Below are positions 19,401 to 27,295 of a stretch of DNA of 37,486 bases, piece after piece. Source of the stretch: Bacteroidota bacterium (lineage in GTDB: Bacteria; Bacteroidota; Bacteroidia; B-17B0; Aurantibacillaceae); NCBI GenBank assembly GCA_013288385.1, contig JABDBZ010000016.1, positions 1 to 37,486 on the forward strand. The letters are read 5' to 3'. Every line of letters starts with the position of its first letter. Within the stretch, counting starts at the first letter, position 1. Position numbers and translations under genes: made by a program. The notes beneath the pieces are model-generated. The model did no database searches and had not been told where the DNA came from. It saw nothing but the letters and a program-made list of their open reading frames with translations.

Positions 19401-19855
19401 TTATTAACGTCAGTTGGATGGCAAGCTATTCTAGTTATCACTGAACCTACGGTAGAAGCAGGGAATTTTTGAATCAAATTAGTACCAACCAATTTGTATA
19501 AACCACTCCCGGGTATCGCATTTTGCCTGGCAGTTAATCTTAAGAAGCCTTCACCCGTTGACGCCCATATTGCACCATCAGCAGATTGTGCTAAATAACT
19601 AATATTACGAACCGTATCCTGATCATTTAATGGCAACCAGGTAGCCGCCCCATCGGTAGACTTAAAAATACCACTGGAAACACTTCCAACATATAAAACA
19701 TTATTGTTTGATTTATCAACCACCATGTTTCTTGAACGACCAGCACTGAGAACAGGCCCAGCCGGTGACCATGTGTACGAGGTTTGCGCTTTCATTTCAC
19801 TTCCTAAAACTGCAGTTACAGCCAAAGCCCCCATTATTTTGTACATATTCATCAT
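16418..19855 (-). CDS. T9SS type A sorting domain-containing beta-propeller protein
   Basis: A 1145-residue secreted protein. The N-terminal signal peptide (about 1-24, ending in MKAQ) is followed by BNR/sortilin-like propeller repeats: IFKSTDGAATW (63-73), LFLSMDGG (161-168), LYKSADG (210-216), FVSKDAGNTW (274-283), and another around 385. A long beta-rich, Ser/Thr-rich stretch without such repeats follows, and then a last repeat (RGIYSTEDV ... IIYVATNGRGAW) just before the C-terminus. Residues about 1063-1145 form a T9SS type A sorting domain (SLYPNPTNGNVTLNF ... GVYIVNV ... LIVTK). The domain directs export through the SprA translocon and usually attachment to the outer surface. Substrate or ligand is unknown. 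Three ATGs lie within the first four codons, so the start is uncertain by a few residues. Confidence 0.9.
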   Translation of the reverse strand: MMNMYKIMGALAVTAVLGSEMKAQTSYTWSPAGPVLSAGRSRNMVVDKSNNNVLYVGSVSSGIFKSTDGAATWLPLNDQDTVRNISYLAQSADGAIWASTGEGFLRLTARQNAIPGSGLYKLVGTNLIQKFPASTVGSVITRIACHPTDVNKMAIAGSNGLFLSMDGGLTVSQASGAIAPTATALTVTYDNSGAIYATATTDPSGAGVKLYKSADGSLTGFVEITPTSSQLPNSSYGRIEIGIANSNNAVIYASIAKPTSPNSNASSATLYGFFVSKDAGNTWTLILEGSPQLDPLSDGGNNVSGDYAHVVIVNPFNPDQAFIGSYNFYTWIKNANSPEGVGTWLRFGNEFAFNTPIYLRQNIHDVKLTANGNNFLAGYFITDAGVYKSSDQFLTFQFFSSGLGTAQYNKIDIQRFPKSGKQNNSLIPYSGFIASTAGNGVSYFSGNYPLVTTELNYLTGDFFGAQYSKISPNTVFFGASNSNVDVASDITANEPISMVVSDLGTQCLSATNLTSIDFRGITNNGSTTDETYANNNYNVTGTPFKLWENFGTIAPVDSAIFFNDTVQVLIPLTDTVSTTYTVSLIKPQPTSVIDKIIISTFTVPIVTTTSSACFAVSALSYTSNQKATIEFGGATSPTTLPTGYTLTGLTSTVINATNNFSIDVADLKDIIQFELPVNPLLAMNGTTLQLSQNYQYVRVGVTVFYRYKAGDNIGIQNANISTYPFKDSIALGADLFWNFNNVGTNSLTPVSTGAPIKFKMPLNSRFAMLNEKGVLVSKRALNTNDPQKFQIVSCTGALTTNSSTYTAGQMTVSGLPYLVEWAPSGRAIYYVTSYTTSSSPTPTYNVYKVNVGSSIYDFAIDDYRGDYYTGCVTSKRTSVSAFTFSTNFNSKFRTTLIGSFAEKITNLTVSDNSKSLLLTTSDIGTRIYLSTPNIDLDNVDNTVITFSDKTGSGGTKLPALGVHCALFEMSDNKRVLVGTDRGIYSTEDVTATPPVWNDAKNGSLPNVQILDIKQQKMSSWDSYNSGIIYVATNGRGAWLNKNFFTQTEIGIQQHELTAKNTGLSLYPNPTNGNVTLNFFAADNENVVVNIMDMNGRVIKSEAINKLNSGYTDYNFNTSELSSGVYIVNVSSSVGIKRVTKLIVTK

Positions 19856-19932
19856 ACCTATATTTTTATTCTGTTCTTAATTTAGATAATTTTAACAAAA
19901 ATGTTCATTTTTCTTTAAATAAAAAAATAAAG

Positions 19933-20055
19933 AGATCGTTTTTTTACTATTTGTGTTCGATTTTTTTACAATTGGTTCATTTTAACAGATAAGTGATTTC
20001 CAGTTAATTGATAATCAAAATTTTGACATACAGATCGTTTTTCTAAATTTGTGCT
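19933..20055. repeat. Pair of imperfect direct repeats, 99 bp apart, before the sugar operon
   Basis: AGATCGTTTTTTTACTATTTGTG begins at 19933, and the similar AGATCGTTTTTCTAAATTTGTG begins at 20032. Both continue with a TTC or CTC triplet. The second copy contains the -7 element of the sugar operon. In the first copy the equivalent bases have one extra position between TA and TTTG. The rest of the 208-base divergent region is AT-rich and shows no gene. Confidence 0.6.
20021..20051 (+). promoter_or_regulatory. Putative promoter of the nucleotide-sugar operon
   Basis: TTTTG at 20021-20025 and TAAATTTG at 20044-20051 are separated by 18 bases and match the Bacteroidota TTTG / TAnnTTTG consensus. 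The predicted transcript start is only a few bases before the ATG at 20064, so the leader would be very short. This also argues against an earlier TTG start at 20049, which would lie inside the -7 element. Confidence 0.7.
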
Positions 20056-20063
20056 CTTGTTTT

Positions 20064-20645
20064 ATGAACGAAACTAATTATTATGCACATCCTTCGGCTA
20101 TTATTGACGAAGGATGTGATATAGGTGAAGGAACAAAAATTTGGCATTTTTCACACATCATGCCTAAATGTAAATTAGGTAATAACTGCAATATTGGACA
20201 AAATGTAGTTATTTCTCCAGATGTAGTTTTGGGAAACAACGTAAAAGTTCAAAATAACGTTTCTATATATACCGGCGTAACCTGTGCAGACGATGTATTC
20301 TTAGGACCCAGTATGGTTTTTACAAATGTTACAAATCCTCGAAGTGCAATTAATAGAAAAAATCAATACGCGAAAACTCATGTTGGTAAAGGCGCTTCAA
20401 TTGGTGCAAATGCAACTATTGTTTGTGGACATAATATTGGTGATTTTGCTTTTATTGGTGCAGGTGCTGTTGTTACAAAAAATGTTCCTGCATTTGCTTT
20501 GCTTGTTGGCAATCCAGCAAAACAAATTGGTTGGATGAGTGAATTCGGACATCGCTTAAGTTTTGATTCAAATGGAATAGCCGTTTGTGAAGAAAGTAAA
20601 CAGAAATACAAATTAGAAAATAACCTTGTTAAACGAATTGATTGA
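20064..20645 (+). CDS. UDP-2-acetamido-3-amino-glucuronate N-acetyltransferase-like protein (WbpD/WlbB type)
   Basis: A 193-residue left-handed beta-helix acyltransferase built from hexapeptide repeats (pattern I/V-G-x-x-x-x, as in [19 protein letters not shown] and [20 protein letters not shown]). The opening [27 protein letters not shown] and the [11 protein letters not shown] segment resemble WbpD/WlbB. Those enzymes acetylate the 3-amino group of UDP-2-acetamido-3-amino-2,3-dideoxy-glucuronate with acetyl-CoA. It leads a four-gene operon with the matching oxidoreductase and dehydrogenase, which strengthens the assignment. Start ATG 20064 is favoured by the promoter position. A related acetyltransferase of another sugar amine is possible. 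Confidence 0.82.
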   Translation: MNETNYYAHPSAIIDEGCDIGEGTKIWHFSHIMPKCKLGNNCNIGQNVVISPDVVLGNNVKVQNNVSIYTGVTCADDVFLGPSMVFTNVTNPRSAINRKNQYAKTHVGKGASIGANATIVCGHNIGDFAFIGAGAVVTKNVPAFALLVGNPAKQIGWMSEFGHRLSFDSNGIAVCEESKQKYKLENNLVKRID

Positions 20646-21688
20646 TGAATAAGATAAAGTTTGCGGTAGTTGGTCAAGGTCATATAGGTAAGCGACATGC
20701 TGAAATGGTTCGTCGTAACGAAAACTGTGAATTAATTGCGGTTTGCGATTTGATGCCCAAAGAAAAATTAGGTCTAGAAAATTTGACCGAAAAATTTTAT
20801 TCTTCTATTGATGATCTTTTAAAAGCGCATCCGGAAGTAGAAGTAATAAATATTTGTACACCTAATGGATTACACGCCAGTCACGCACTTAAAGCCCTGG
20901 AAGCAAATAAACATGTGGTCGTAGAAAAACCGATGGCACTTTCAAAATCAGATTGCGAAAAAATTATTTATAGCGCTTTAGATCATCACAAAACTGTTTT
21001 TTGTGTTATGCAAAACCGCTATTCACCACCAAGCGTTTGGTTAAAAGAAATTGTTGAAAATAAAACCATTGGTGATGTTTATATGGTGCAATTGAATTGC
21101 TATTGGAATAGAGACGAGCGCTATTACAAGGGTGACAACTGGAAAGGCACGCAAGACTTAGACGGCGGTACCTTGTTCACACAATTTAGTCATTGGATAG
21201 ATATTATGTATTGGTTGTTTGGGGATATTAAAAATATCCAGGCTAAATTTGCCGATTTTAATCATCAAAAAACAACAGCGTTTGAAGACAGTGGATTTGT
21301 AAGTTTCGATTTTATAAATGGGGGCATGGGTTGTATTAACTACTCTACTGCGGTTTGGGATAAAAATTTAGAATCCTCTTTAACTATTGTTGGAAGCAAG
21401 GGCAGCATAAAAGTAGGTGGGCAATATATGGATCAAATTGATGTTTGCAATATCAAAGATTATACAATGCCACATTTAAATGAAACCAATCCTGCCAATG
21501 ATTATGGTGCTTACAAAGGCTCTGCCAATAATCATCATAGTGTTATTGAAAATGTAATTCAAACCTTACGTGGTGAAAATAAGATTTCAACCAATGCGAT
21601 GGAAGGATTAAAAGTAGTTGATATTATTGAACGTATTTATGCATTAAGACCAAAGAATGTTTTAAAAAAAATAATTGAAGTGAAATGA
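20645..21688 (+). CDS. Gfo/Idh/MocA-family sugar oxidoreductase (WbpB/WlbA-like)
   Basis: A 347-residue NAD(P)-dependent oxidoreductase. The Rossmann nucleotide loop VVGQGHIGKRH is at 8-18, and the conserved VEKPMAL segment around residue 95 carries the EKP motif. A C-terminal sheet domain contains the GGTLFTQFSHWID stretch. WlbA and WbpB oxidise C3 of UDP-GlcNAc-uronate before transamination. The order with a WbpD-like acetyltransferase upstream and a UDP-HexNAc dehydrogenase downstream fits this role, although Gfo/Idh members have many substrates. The ATG at 20645 shares TGATG with the upstream stop. The downstream gene overlaps its end by 4 bases. Confidence 0.82.
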   Translation: MNKIKFAVVGQGHIGKRHAEMVRRNENCELIAVCDLMPKEKLGLENLTEKFYSSIDDLLKAHPEVEVINICTPNGLHASHALKALEANKHVVVEKPMALSKSDCEKIIYSALDHHKTVFCVMQNRYSPPSVWLKEIVENKTIGDVYMVQLNCYWNRDERYYKGDNWKGTQDLDGGTLFTQFSHWIDIMYWLFGDIKNIQAKFADFNHQKTTAFEDSGFVSFDFINGGMGCINYSTAVWDKNLESSLTIVGSKGSIKVGGQYMDQIDVCNIKDYTMPHLNETNPANDYGAYKGSANNHHSVIENVIQTLRGENKISTNAMEGLKVVDIIERIYALRPKNVLKKIIEVK

Positions 21689-22974
21689 TGTACCAAAAAA
21701 TTATAAAGAAAGAATCGCAAATTGCATTGATCGGTTTAGGATATGTTGGTTTACCAATTGCTTTAGCCTTTGCCAAAAAAGTAAAAGTTATTGGTTTTGA
21801 CATTAATGAAAAGCGCGTGAATTTGATGAAGAAAGGTATTGATCCAAGTAATGAATTACCTAAAAGTGAATTCAAAAATTCGGATATTACTTTCACGCAT
21901 AAATTAGATGAATTAAAAAAAGCAAAATTTTTTATTGTTGCTGTTCCAACACCAATTGATGAACATAATTTACCTGACCTAAAGCCATTAATTGCTGCAT
22001 CAACAACAGTTGGTAAAGTTTTAAAAAAAGGCGATTATGTTATTTATGAATCTACTGTTTATCCGGGTTGTACCGAAGAAGATTGTATTCCAATACTTGA
22101 AAAAGTAAGTGGTTTAAAATACATTAAAGATTTTAAAGTAGGCTATTCTCCTGAACGAATTAATCCGGGTGATAAAGAACATACCATCACCAAAATTTTA
22201 AAAGTAGTAAGTGGTTGCGATAAAGAAAGTTTAGACACCATCAGTAAAGTTTACGAAATTATTGTAGAGCCGGGAACTCACAAAGCCTCCAGTATTAAAG
22301 TTGCAGAAGCTGCAAAAATTATTGAGAACACACAACGCGATGTAAATATTGCATTGATGAATGAGCTATCCATTATTTTTAATAAAATGAAAATAAATAC
22401 TTATGATGTTTTAGAAGCTGCAGGAACAAAATGGAATTTTTTAAGATTCTCGCCGGGGTTGGTGGGTGGACATTGTATTGGTGTGGATCCCTATTACCTA
22501 ACACATAAAGCAGAAAGTTTAGGATATCATGCGCGTGTAATTAACAGCGGACGATACGTAAATGATAGCATGGGATTTTATGTTGCCAAAACGTGCGTGA
22601 AAAAAATAATTGCGGCAGGAAAAAATATTTCCAAATCAAAAGTTTTGGTAATGGGTGCAACTTTCAAAGAAGACGTGAGTGATATTAGAAATAGTAAAGT
22701 CGCAGATATTGTAAAAGAACTAAAATCGTTTGGAGTTAAAGTAGAAGTTGTTGATCCTCACGCGGACAATGATGAACTTAAACACGAATATGGTTTTGGT
22801 TTAAGTAAATTAGGTAAAGGTTATGATGGTGTAATTGTTGCGGTTAATCATAAAGAATATAAAACTTTAGATGAAAAATTTTTTAAATCTATTCTCTCTA
22901 ACAAAGCTGTGTTTGTAGATGTAAAAGGAATGTACAGAGGGAAATTTAAGGGATTAAATTATTGGAGTTTGTAA
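21685..22974 (+). CDS. UDP-N-acetyl-hexosamine 6-dehydrogenase (WbpA/WbpO/TviB type)
   Basis: A 429-residue member of the UDP-glucose/GDP-mannose dehydrogenase family. It oxidises C6 of a UDP-N-acetylhexosamine to a uronate in two NAD+-dependent steps. It has the GLGYVG nucleotide loop (17-22), AVPTPID at the end of the first domain, ESTVYPGCTEE, the central helix with KVAEAAKIIENTQRDVNIA, and the catalytic cysteine C264 in GGHCIGVDPYYL. The latter form and the overall length match UDP-GlcNAc/GalNAc dehydrogenases rather than UDP-glucose dehydrogenase. With the two genes before it, the product would be a UDP-acetamido-sugar acid. The ATG at 21685 overlaps the preceding stop (ATGA); a second ATG follows at 21688. 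Confidence 0.9.
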   Translation: MMYQKIIKKESQIALIGLGYVGLPIALAFAKKVKVIGFDINEKRVNLMKKGIDPSNELPKSEFKNSDITFTHKLDELKKAKFFIVAVPTPIDEHNLPDLKPLIAASTTVGKVLKKGDYVIYESTVYPGCTEEDCIPILEKVSGLKYIKDFKVGYSPERINPGDKEHTITKILKVVSGCDKESLDTISKVYEIIVEPGTHKASSIKVAEAAKIIENTQRDVNIALMNELSIIFNKMKINTYDVLEAAGTKWNFLRFSPGLVGGHCIGVDPYYLTHKAESLGYHARVINSGRYVNDSMGFYVAKTCVKKIIAAGKNISKSKVLVMGATFKEDVSDIRNSKVADIVKELKSFGVKVEVVDPHADNDELKHEYGFGLSKLGKGYDGVIVAVNHKEYKTLDEKFFKSILSNKAVFVDVKGMYRGKFKGLNYWSL

Positions 22975-22988
22975 AAATTTAATTAAAC

Positions 22989-24041
22989 ATGAAAATATTA
23001 ATTACCGGAGGTGCTGGATTTATTGGATCACATGTTGTGCGATTATTCGTAAACACTTATCCCAATTATCAAATTTATAATTTAGATAATTTAACCTATG
23101 CCGGCAACCTGGCCAACATAACAGATATTGAAAATAAACCAAATTACAAATTTATTAAAGGTGATATAGTTGATGCCACTTTTATAAATTCACTTTTTGA
23201 AAAAGAACAATTTAATGCAGTTGTACATCTAGCAGCCGAAAGTCATGTTGATCGCAGTATTACAAACCCACTAGAATTTGTAATGACAAATGTGATTGGC
23301 ACTGTTAATTTATTGAATGCCGCCAAAACTCTTTATAAAAAACCAAACACGACTTTCAAACGTTTTTACCATGTAAGTACAGATGAAGTATATGGTGCAC
23401 TGGGTGATACAGGCATGTTTACTGAAACCACTTCGTATGATCCACATAGTCCTTACTCTGCATCAAAAGCCAGCAGCGATCATTTTGTGCGCGCTTATCA
23501 TGATACTTATGGTTTACCTTGTGTGATTTCTAATTGCAGTAATAATTACGGACCAAATCATTTTCCTGAAAAATTAATTCCACTTTGTATTAATAATATT
23601 TTAAATAATAAGCCATTACCAATTTATGGTAAAGGTGAAAATGTGCGTGACTGGTTATTTGTTGTTGATCATGCACGTGCTATTGACACTATATTTCACA
23701 AAGCAAAAGATGGTAGTACATATAATGTGGGTGGACATAATGAATGGACAAACATTGATGTGATTCGTTTGCTTTGTAAAATAATGGATAAGAAATTAAA
23801 TCGTGCACCAGGTGCAAATGAAAAATTAATAACGTTTGTAACGGATAGGGCTGGTCACGATTTACGTTATGCGATAGATGCTACTAAATTAAAAAATGAT
23901 TTGGGTTGGATGCCAAGTGTAACTTTTGAAGAAGGTTTAGATAAAACTGTAGATTGGTACTTAACTAACGACGCCTGGCTCAATAATGTAACCTCTGGTA
24001 ATTATTTACAATACTATGAACAACAATACGCGAAAAGATAA
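22989..24041 (+). CDS. rmlB: dTDP-glucose 4,6-dehydratase RmlB
   Basis: A 350-residue extended short-chain dehydrogenase that converts dTDP-glucose to dTDP-4-keto-6-deoxyglucose. The NAD loop GGAGFIG is at 7-13, YNLDNLTYAGNLANI follows, then the STDEVYG active-site segment, and the YSASK catalytic pair Y156/K160. SNNYGPNHFPEKLIPL and NVRDWLFVVDHARAI are hallmark RmlB stretches. rmlA, rmlC and rmlD are not in the window, so whether the end product is dTDP-rhamnose or another deoxysugar is unknown. It follows the dehydrogenase by 14 bases and ends right before a strong terminator. Confidence 0.94.
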   Translation: MKILITGGAGFIGSHVVRLFVNTYPNYQIYNLDNLTYAGNLANITDIENKPNYKFIKGDIVDATFINSLFEKEQFNAVVHLAAESHVDRSITNPLEFVMTNVIGTVNLLNAAKTLYKKPNTTFKRFYHVSTDEVYGALGDTGMFTETTSYDPHSPYSASKASSDHFVRAYHDTYGLPCVISNCSNNYGPNHFPEKLIPLCINNILNNKPLPIYGKGENVRDWLFVVDHARAIDTIFHKAKDGSTYNVGGHNEWTNIDVIRLLCKIMDKKLNRAPGANEKLITFVTDRAGHDLRYAIDATKLKNDLGWMPSVTFEEGLDKTVDWYLTNDAWLNNVTSGNYLQYYEQQYAKR

Positions 24042-24043
24042 TT

Positions 24044-24081
24044 CACAAAAAAACTCATCAAAAAAGATGAGTTTTTTTGTG
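24044..24081. terminator. Perfect bidirectional terminator between convergent genes
   Basis: CACAAAAAAACTCATC pairs perfectly with GATGAGTTTTTTTGTG around an AAAAAA loop: a 16-bp stem. The A7/T7 blocks inside the stem give a T-run after the GC-containing core in both directions. It fills almost exactly the space between the rmlB stop (24041) and the end of the leftward protease gene (24082). Confidence 0.9.
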
Positions 24082-26361
24082 CTAATTTTTTATAATGCGT
24101 GCTGTTGTTTTATTTGTACCATTCATAACCGTAATAAAATAAACAGCTGCATCCAATTCAGATAAATTAATATGTTCATCCAATACATTAATTTTATCAA
24201 AAGACAAATGTTTTACTTCTTTACCTAAAACATCAGTTATACTGATTTCAGTTTTAGCATTACCAGATAGTGCTCCAGCTTTTAAATTAAAAGAATTTGT
24301 AAACGGATTAGGAAAAACGAATAAACCCAAAGCATTTCCGCCAGAAATTTCAGGAACACCTGCCACCGAAGTTGCAATTGTAAAATCAGGTGTATTAATA
24401 TCATAAAAAATATTTCCAACCGATTCAATTTTAATTCTGCACGTTGTAATATTAGTGCTGAGCGTAGGTACTGTAATTACTTCTACTCCATCATTTGCTG
24501 AATTAGCAACCAAAGTTGTAAATGTATTTCCTGAATCATAAGAGATCAAAATATTTACACTATTGACATTTACCGGAGCTAAGTTTGTATTATTCACATC
24601 CCAACTAATATTTTGTTGCATTCCCATGCCCCAAGTAATGCTGGGTGCATTTGGATATGTAATTTGAAAAGGGCCTGCATTTGCATTTACACTCACGGTG
24701 CTAAATGCATAACAAACACCACCACCACCCATTTTATTATCGCGGGCTGTTAATCTAAAATTAAGTGTTTGAGAAGTTGATGCTAAAAATTCTCCTTTTA
24801 CAGTTTGATAACTGTTAGTTAAAACAGAAGATAATATAGGAAACGAACGTGTTGGAGAATTGGAAGGAACATATGATCTAAAAAACGGACTTGAACCTGA
24901 GTTCCATGCGCCCGCCGGACCAAGATCAATTTGCTCCCATGAATACGTTAATGGGTCTCCGTCAGGATCTGTTGCACTGCCAGTTAACGTAAATGGTGTA
25001 CTTGCCGGTAACACATACGAACCAGTTATGCCAGCAACTACCGGTGGATTATTACCACTTGTTGTTGTAACAGCACAACCATTACCTGCACTCAAAGTTG
25101 TATAGTAAATTATTTGATCAAAACTAACACCATGAAAATATGCAATACTATTGCTTGCTAAATCATCACTTCCACAAATTCCTGCATAAGCCATTATGGT
25201 TACACCACTGCCGGGTTCTACAGCTGTTGCAGCAGTTCTGTTTCCACCACCACAAGCTGAATTTATCGAATTGAAACAATGATCTGCACCGAATTGATGT
25301 CCCATTTCATGACTTACATAATCAATATCGTAAGGATCTCCAACCGGATTTGCACTTCCAGTAATTCCATTCGCTTTTTGTGAAGCACTACATACAACGC
25401 CCAAAGCAGCAAGGCCTCCACCACCCGTACTGAAAGTATGACCAATATCAAAATTGGATGTTCCAATTGAATTTGTGATCACAGTTTGACTTTCATTTAT
25501 CAGAGTAGAAGCATTGTTATTACCAGTAAAAGGATCAGTAGTTGCGTCAGTAAAAACAACATTGGTTTCTGTTGCAACTAAAACTAATCTTACCGCAACT
25601 TCGGTTTCATATACACCATCAACACGATTAATTGATGTTACAATTTTTGCTAAAGTTTGAGCCAAAGTTGGGGTTGTTGATCCGGTTGCAGCAACAGCAT
25701 ACTCGCCAGTACAGGCAATTGCTAATCTATAAGTTCTTAAATTTTGTCCTGAACATGCTGCCGGAGTTGGGATCGCATTCACTTTATTCAAATTACTTTC
25801 CTTCGCTTTTGGATCAGTTCCAATCATCGTCATTTCAGGCGAACGATATTGAATTGGTTTTTCAAAATCTGAAACATAATACGATATATAATCGCTTGTG
25901 TTTTGTAAACAATAAGGGTCAATAAAAAAATCTCCATTCGCACTTTTTATCATTCCATGAAATCCAAATTCGGTAATGTCAATTTTTCCTGTTGCAAAAG
26001 GATCTGTAATTCCCTTTAAAGAATACGTTTTAATGTTTGGGAAACTCGCAGCCAGCTTATCTTCCATAATGGGAGATTCGATAACCTGAAAAGATTGCAT
26101 TTGCCCATTTGGTAATGGAAGATTAATAATACAATTACTTTGATTAATATTTGCTGATCTATCATTCGTTGCTGAAGATAGTTGTGTTTTAAATTCATTT
26201 AAAGATAAATTATATACTGCGTATTTTTTAGGAATGATTTGCCTCATTCCTGATAATTTTACTTCACTTTCCAAACTAACTTTCCAAAAATTAGTCTCTG
26301 TTTTTTGAGCACAAATATTAAATGCGATTAGTAGTGATGCGATTTTAAAAAAAGTCTTCAT
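24082..26361 (-). CDS. T9SS-exported reprolysin-like zinc metalloprotease
   Basis: A 759-residue secreted protease. The signal peptide is about 1-18 (IASLLIAFNICAQ). A propeptide-like region (about 20-190) precedes a catalytic domain with the adamalysin/metzincin motif HEMGHQFGADH (zinc ligands H351, H355, H361; catalytic E352). A methionine-turn candidate, GVTIMAYAGIC, comes about 30 residues later. A PKD/Ig-like domain follows (about 430-560, ATDPDGDPLTYSWEQ) and then further beta domains. The last about 80 residues form a T9SS type A sorting domain (LFVFPNPFTNSFNLKAG ... VYFITVM). Such proteins are exported by the T9SS and degrade extracellular proteins; the substrate here is unknown. A good promoter lies just upstream. 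Confidence 0.92.
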   Translation of the reverse strand: MKTFFKIASLLIAFNICAQKTETNFWKVSLESEVKLSGMRQIIPKKYAVYNLSLNEFKTQLSSATNDRSANINQSNCIINLPLPNGQMQSFQVIESPIMEDKLAASFPNIKTYSLKGITDPFATGKIDITEFGFHGMIKSANGDFFIDPYCLQNTSDYISYYVSDFEKPIQYRSPEMTMIGTDPKAKESNLNKVNAIPTPAACSGQNLRTYRLAIACTGEYAVAATGSTTPTLAQTLAKIVTSINRVDGVYETEVAVRLVLVATETNVVFTDATTDPFTGNNNASTLINESQTVITNSIGTSNFDIGHTFSTGGGGLAALGVVCSASQKANGITGSANPVGDPYDIDYVSHEMGHQFGADHCFNSINSACGGGNRTAATAVEPGSGVTIMAYAGICGSDDLASNSIAYFHGVSFDQIIYYTTLSAGNGCAVTTTSGNNPPVVAGITGSYVLPASTPFTLTGSATDPDGDPLTYSWEQIDLGPAGAWNSGSSPFFRSYVPSNSPTRSFPILSSVLTNSYQTVKGEFLASTSQTLNFRLTARDNKMGGGGVCYAFSTVSVNANAGPFQITYPNAPSITWGMGMQQNISWDVNNTNLAPVNVNSVNILISYDSGNTFTTLVANSANDGVEVITVPTLSTNITTCRIKIESVGNIFYDINTPDFTIATSVAGVPEISGGNALGLFVFPNPFTNSFNLKAGALSGNAKTEISITDVLGKEVKHLSFDKINVLDEHINLSELDAAVYFITVMNGTNKTTARIIKN

Positions 26362-26379
26362 TTTTTATTATTAATATAC

Positions 26380-26411
26380 CAAATGTAGTAAATCAATAAA
26401 AGCAAAACAAA
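26380..26411 (-). promoter_or_regulatory. Putative promoter of the metalloprotease gene
   Basis: On the - strand, TTTG (26411-26408) and TACATTTG (26387-26380) are 20 bases apart, matching the Bacteroidota -33/-7 consensus. The -7 element ends 18 bases before the start codon at 26361, so the leader would be about 12 bases. Confidence 0.65.
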
Positions 26412-26437
26412 CGAATATTACAAAAGCGGGATTCTAT

Positions 26438-27295
26438 TTAATAAAGAAATGGTTGAATACTCTTATCTGTTAAAAATGCACCTTTACTTACGTCATGAAA
26501 ATGTATCAGTCGTAAATTTAATTCTTCCAGATACTCCCCTTGTTTTTCTAAAGTAATATCTTTGCTTATCCAGTAAGAAATATTTTCAAATTTTCCCGGA
26601 GACGTTTCAATAGAAGTTACATTTAAATATTGCGATGAAGATTTAAGAAACGCTCTTTTTACAAAAAAAGGAAATGGAGTTTTTAACTGATGTCCGTATT
26701 TATTTTTTAATACAACAGCTACATCTATAGTTTTTGGTCCGTTTTCCCGAACGAATTTTGCAGTATCCTCTTTCACAAACCCAATAGAAGAATTGTAGAC
26801 ATAATCTTTCTCAGCAAGCAAATAAAATTTTTCTGTCATAACAATTTCGTTATTCACTTTTAAACTGGAATCTATGAATATACCTTTACGTACTCCCTTC
26901 AATAATGAATCACTACTTTGGGCATACATAAAATAGACTTTACAAAAATTAAAATTCAAAGCAAAGGCCTTCATCATTGTTTTAATATAAAACTGGGTTT
27001 CGGCTCTTATTTCTTTTTCCCTTTTTATATCACCTATTCTTTTACACGCTTCAATTTTTAAATTATTATTCTGAAACCTAACAACTATGGCACCAAATTT
27101 TAAATTTTGAATTTGCCAAGCACTAATTTCCTCTGCTCTTTTTCTGTATTTTTTAAAATCCGTTTTTTCTTGATAATCTTTTTCAAAATTTTGATTTTCC
27201 TTCAAAGTATTTGATTCCTCTCCTTGAGAGTAGCCATTTATAATACTTGTAAGTAAAATAAGTAGAAAACTAAATTTATTTAATAATGGAGCCAT
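26438..27295 (-). CDS. Uncharacterised secreted protein, coupled to metG
   Basis: No family recognised. The 285-residue protein begins with a signal peptide (about 1-23, [17 protein letters not shown]). A polar, Lys/Glu-rich helical segment follows (about 25-60), then a mixed alpha/beta region with many aromatic residues. There is no lipoprotein cysteine after the signal, no membrane helix further on and no T9SS sorting domain, so a periplasmic location is the simplest guess. The start overlaps the last 20 bases of metG, which implies it is read from the metG transcript. I see no functional link to methionyl-tRNA synthesis. No terminator hairpin is evident in the 76 bases after it. Confidence 0.7.
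   Translation of the reverse strand: MAPLLNKFSFLLILLTSIINGYSQGEESNTLKENQNFEKDYQEKTDFKKYRKRAEEISAWQIQNLKFGAIVVRFQNNNLKIEACKRIGDIKREKEIRAETQFYIKTMMKAFALNFNFCKVYFMYAQSSDSLLKGVRKGIFIDSSLKVNNEIVMTEKFYLLAEKDYVYNSSIGFVKEDTAKFVRENGPKTIDVAVVLKNKYGHQLKTPFPFFVKRAFLKSSSQYLNVTSIETSPGKFENISYWISKDITLEKQGEYLEELNLRLIHFHDVSKGAFLTDKSIQPFLY

Noticed and set aside
25632-25925. 97-codon open frame antisense to the metalloprotease
   Set aside because: Composition is Leu/Gln-rich as expected from a reverse frame, and the opposite strand encodes a clear signal-bearing protease.
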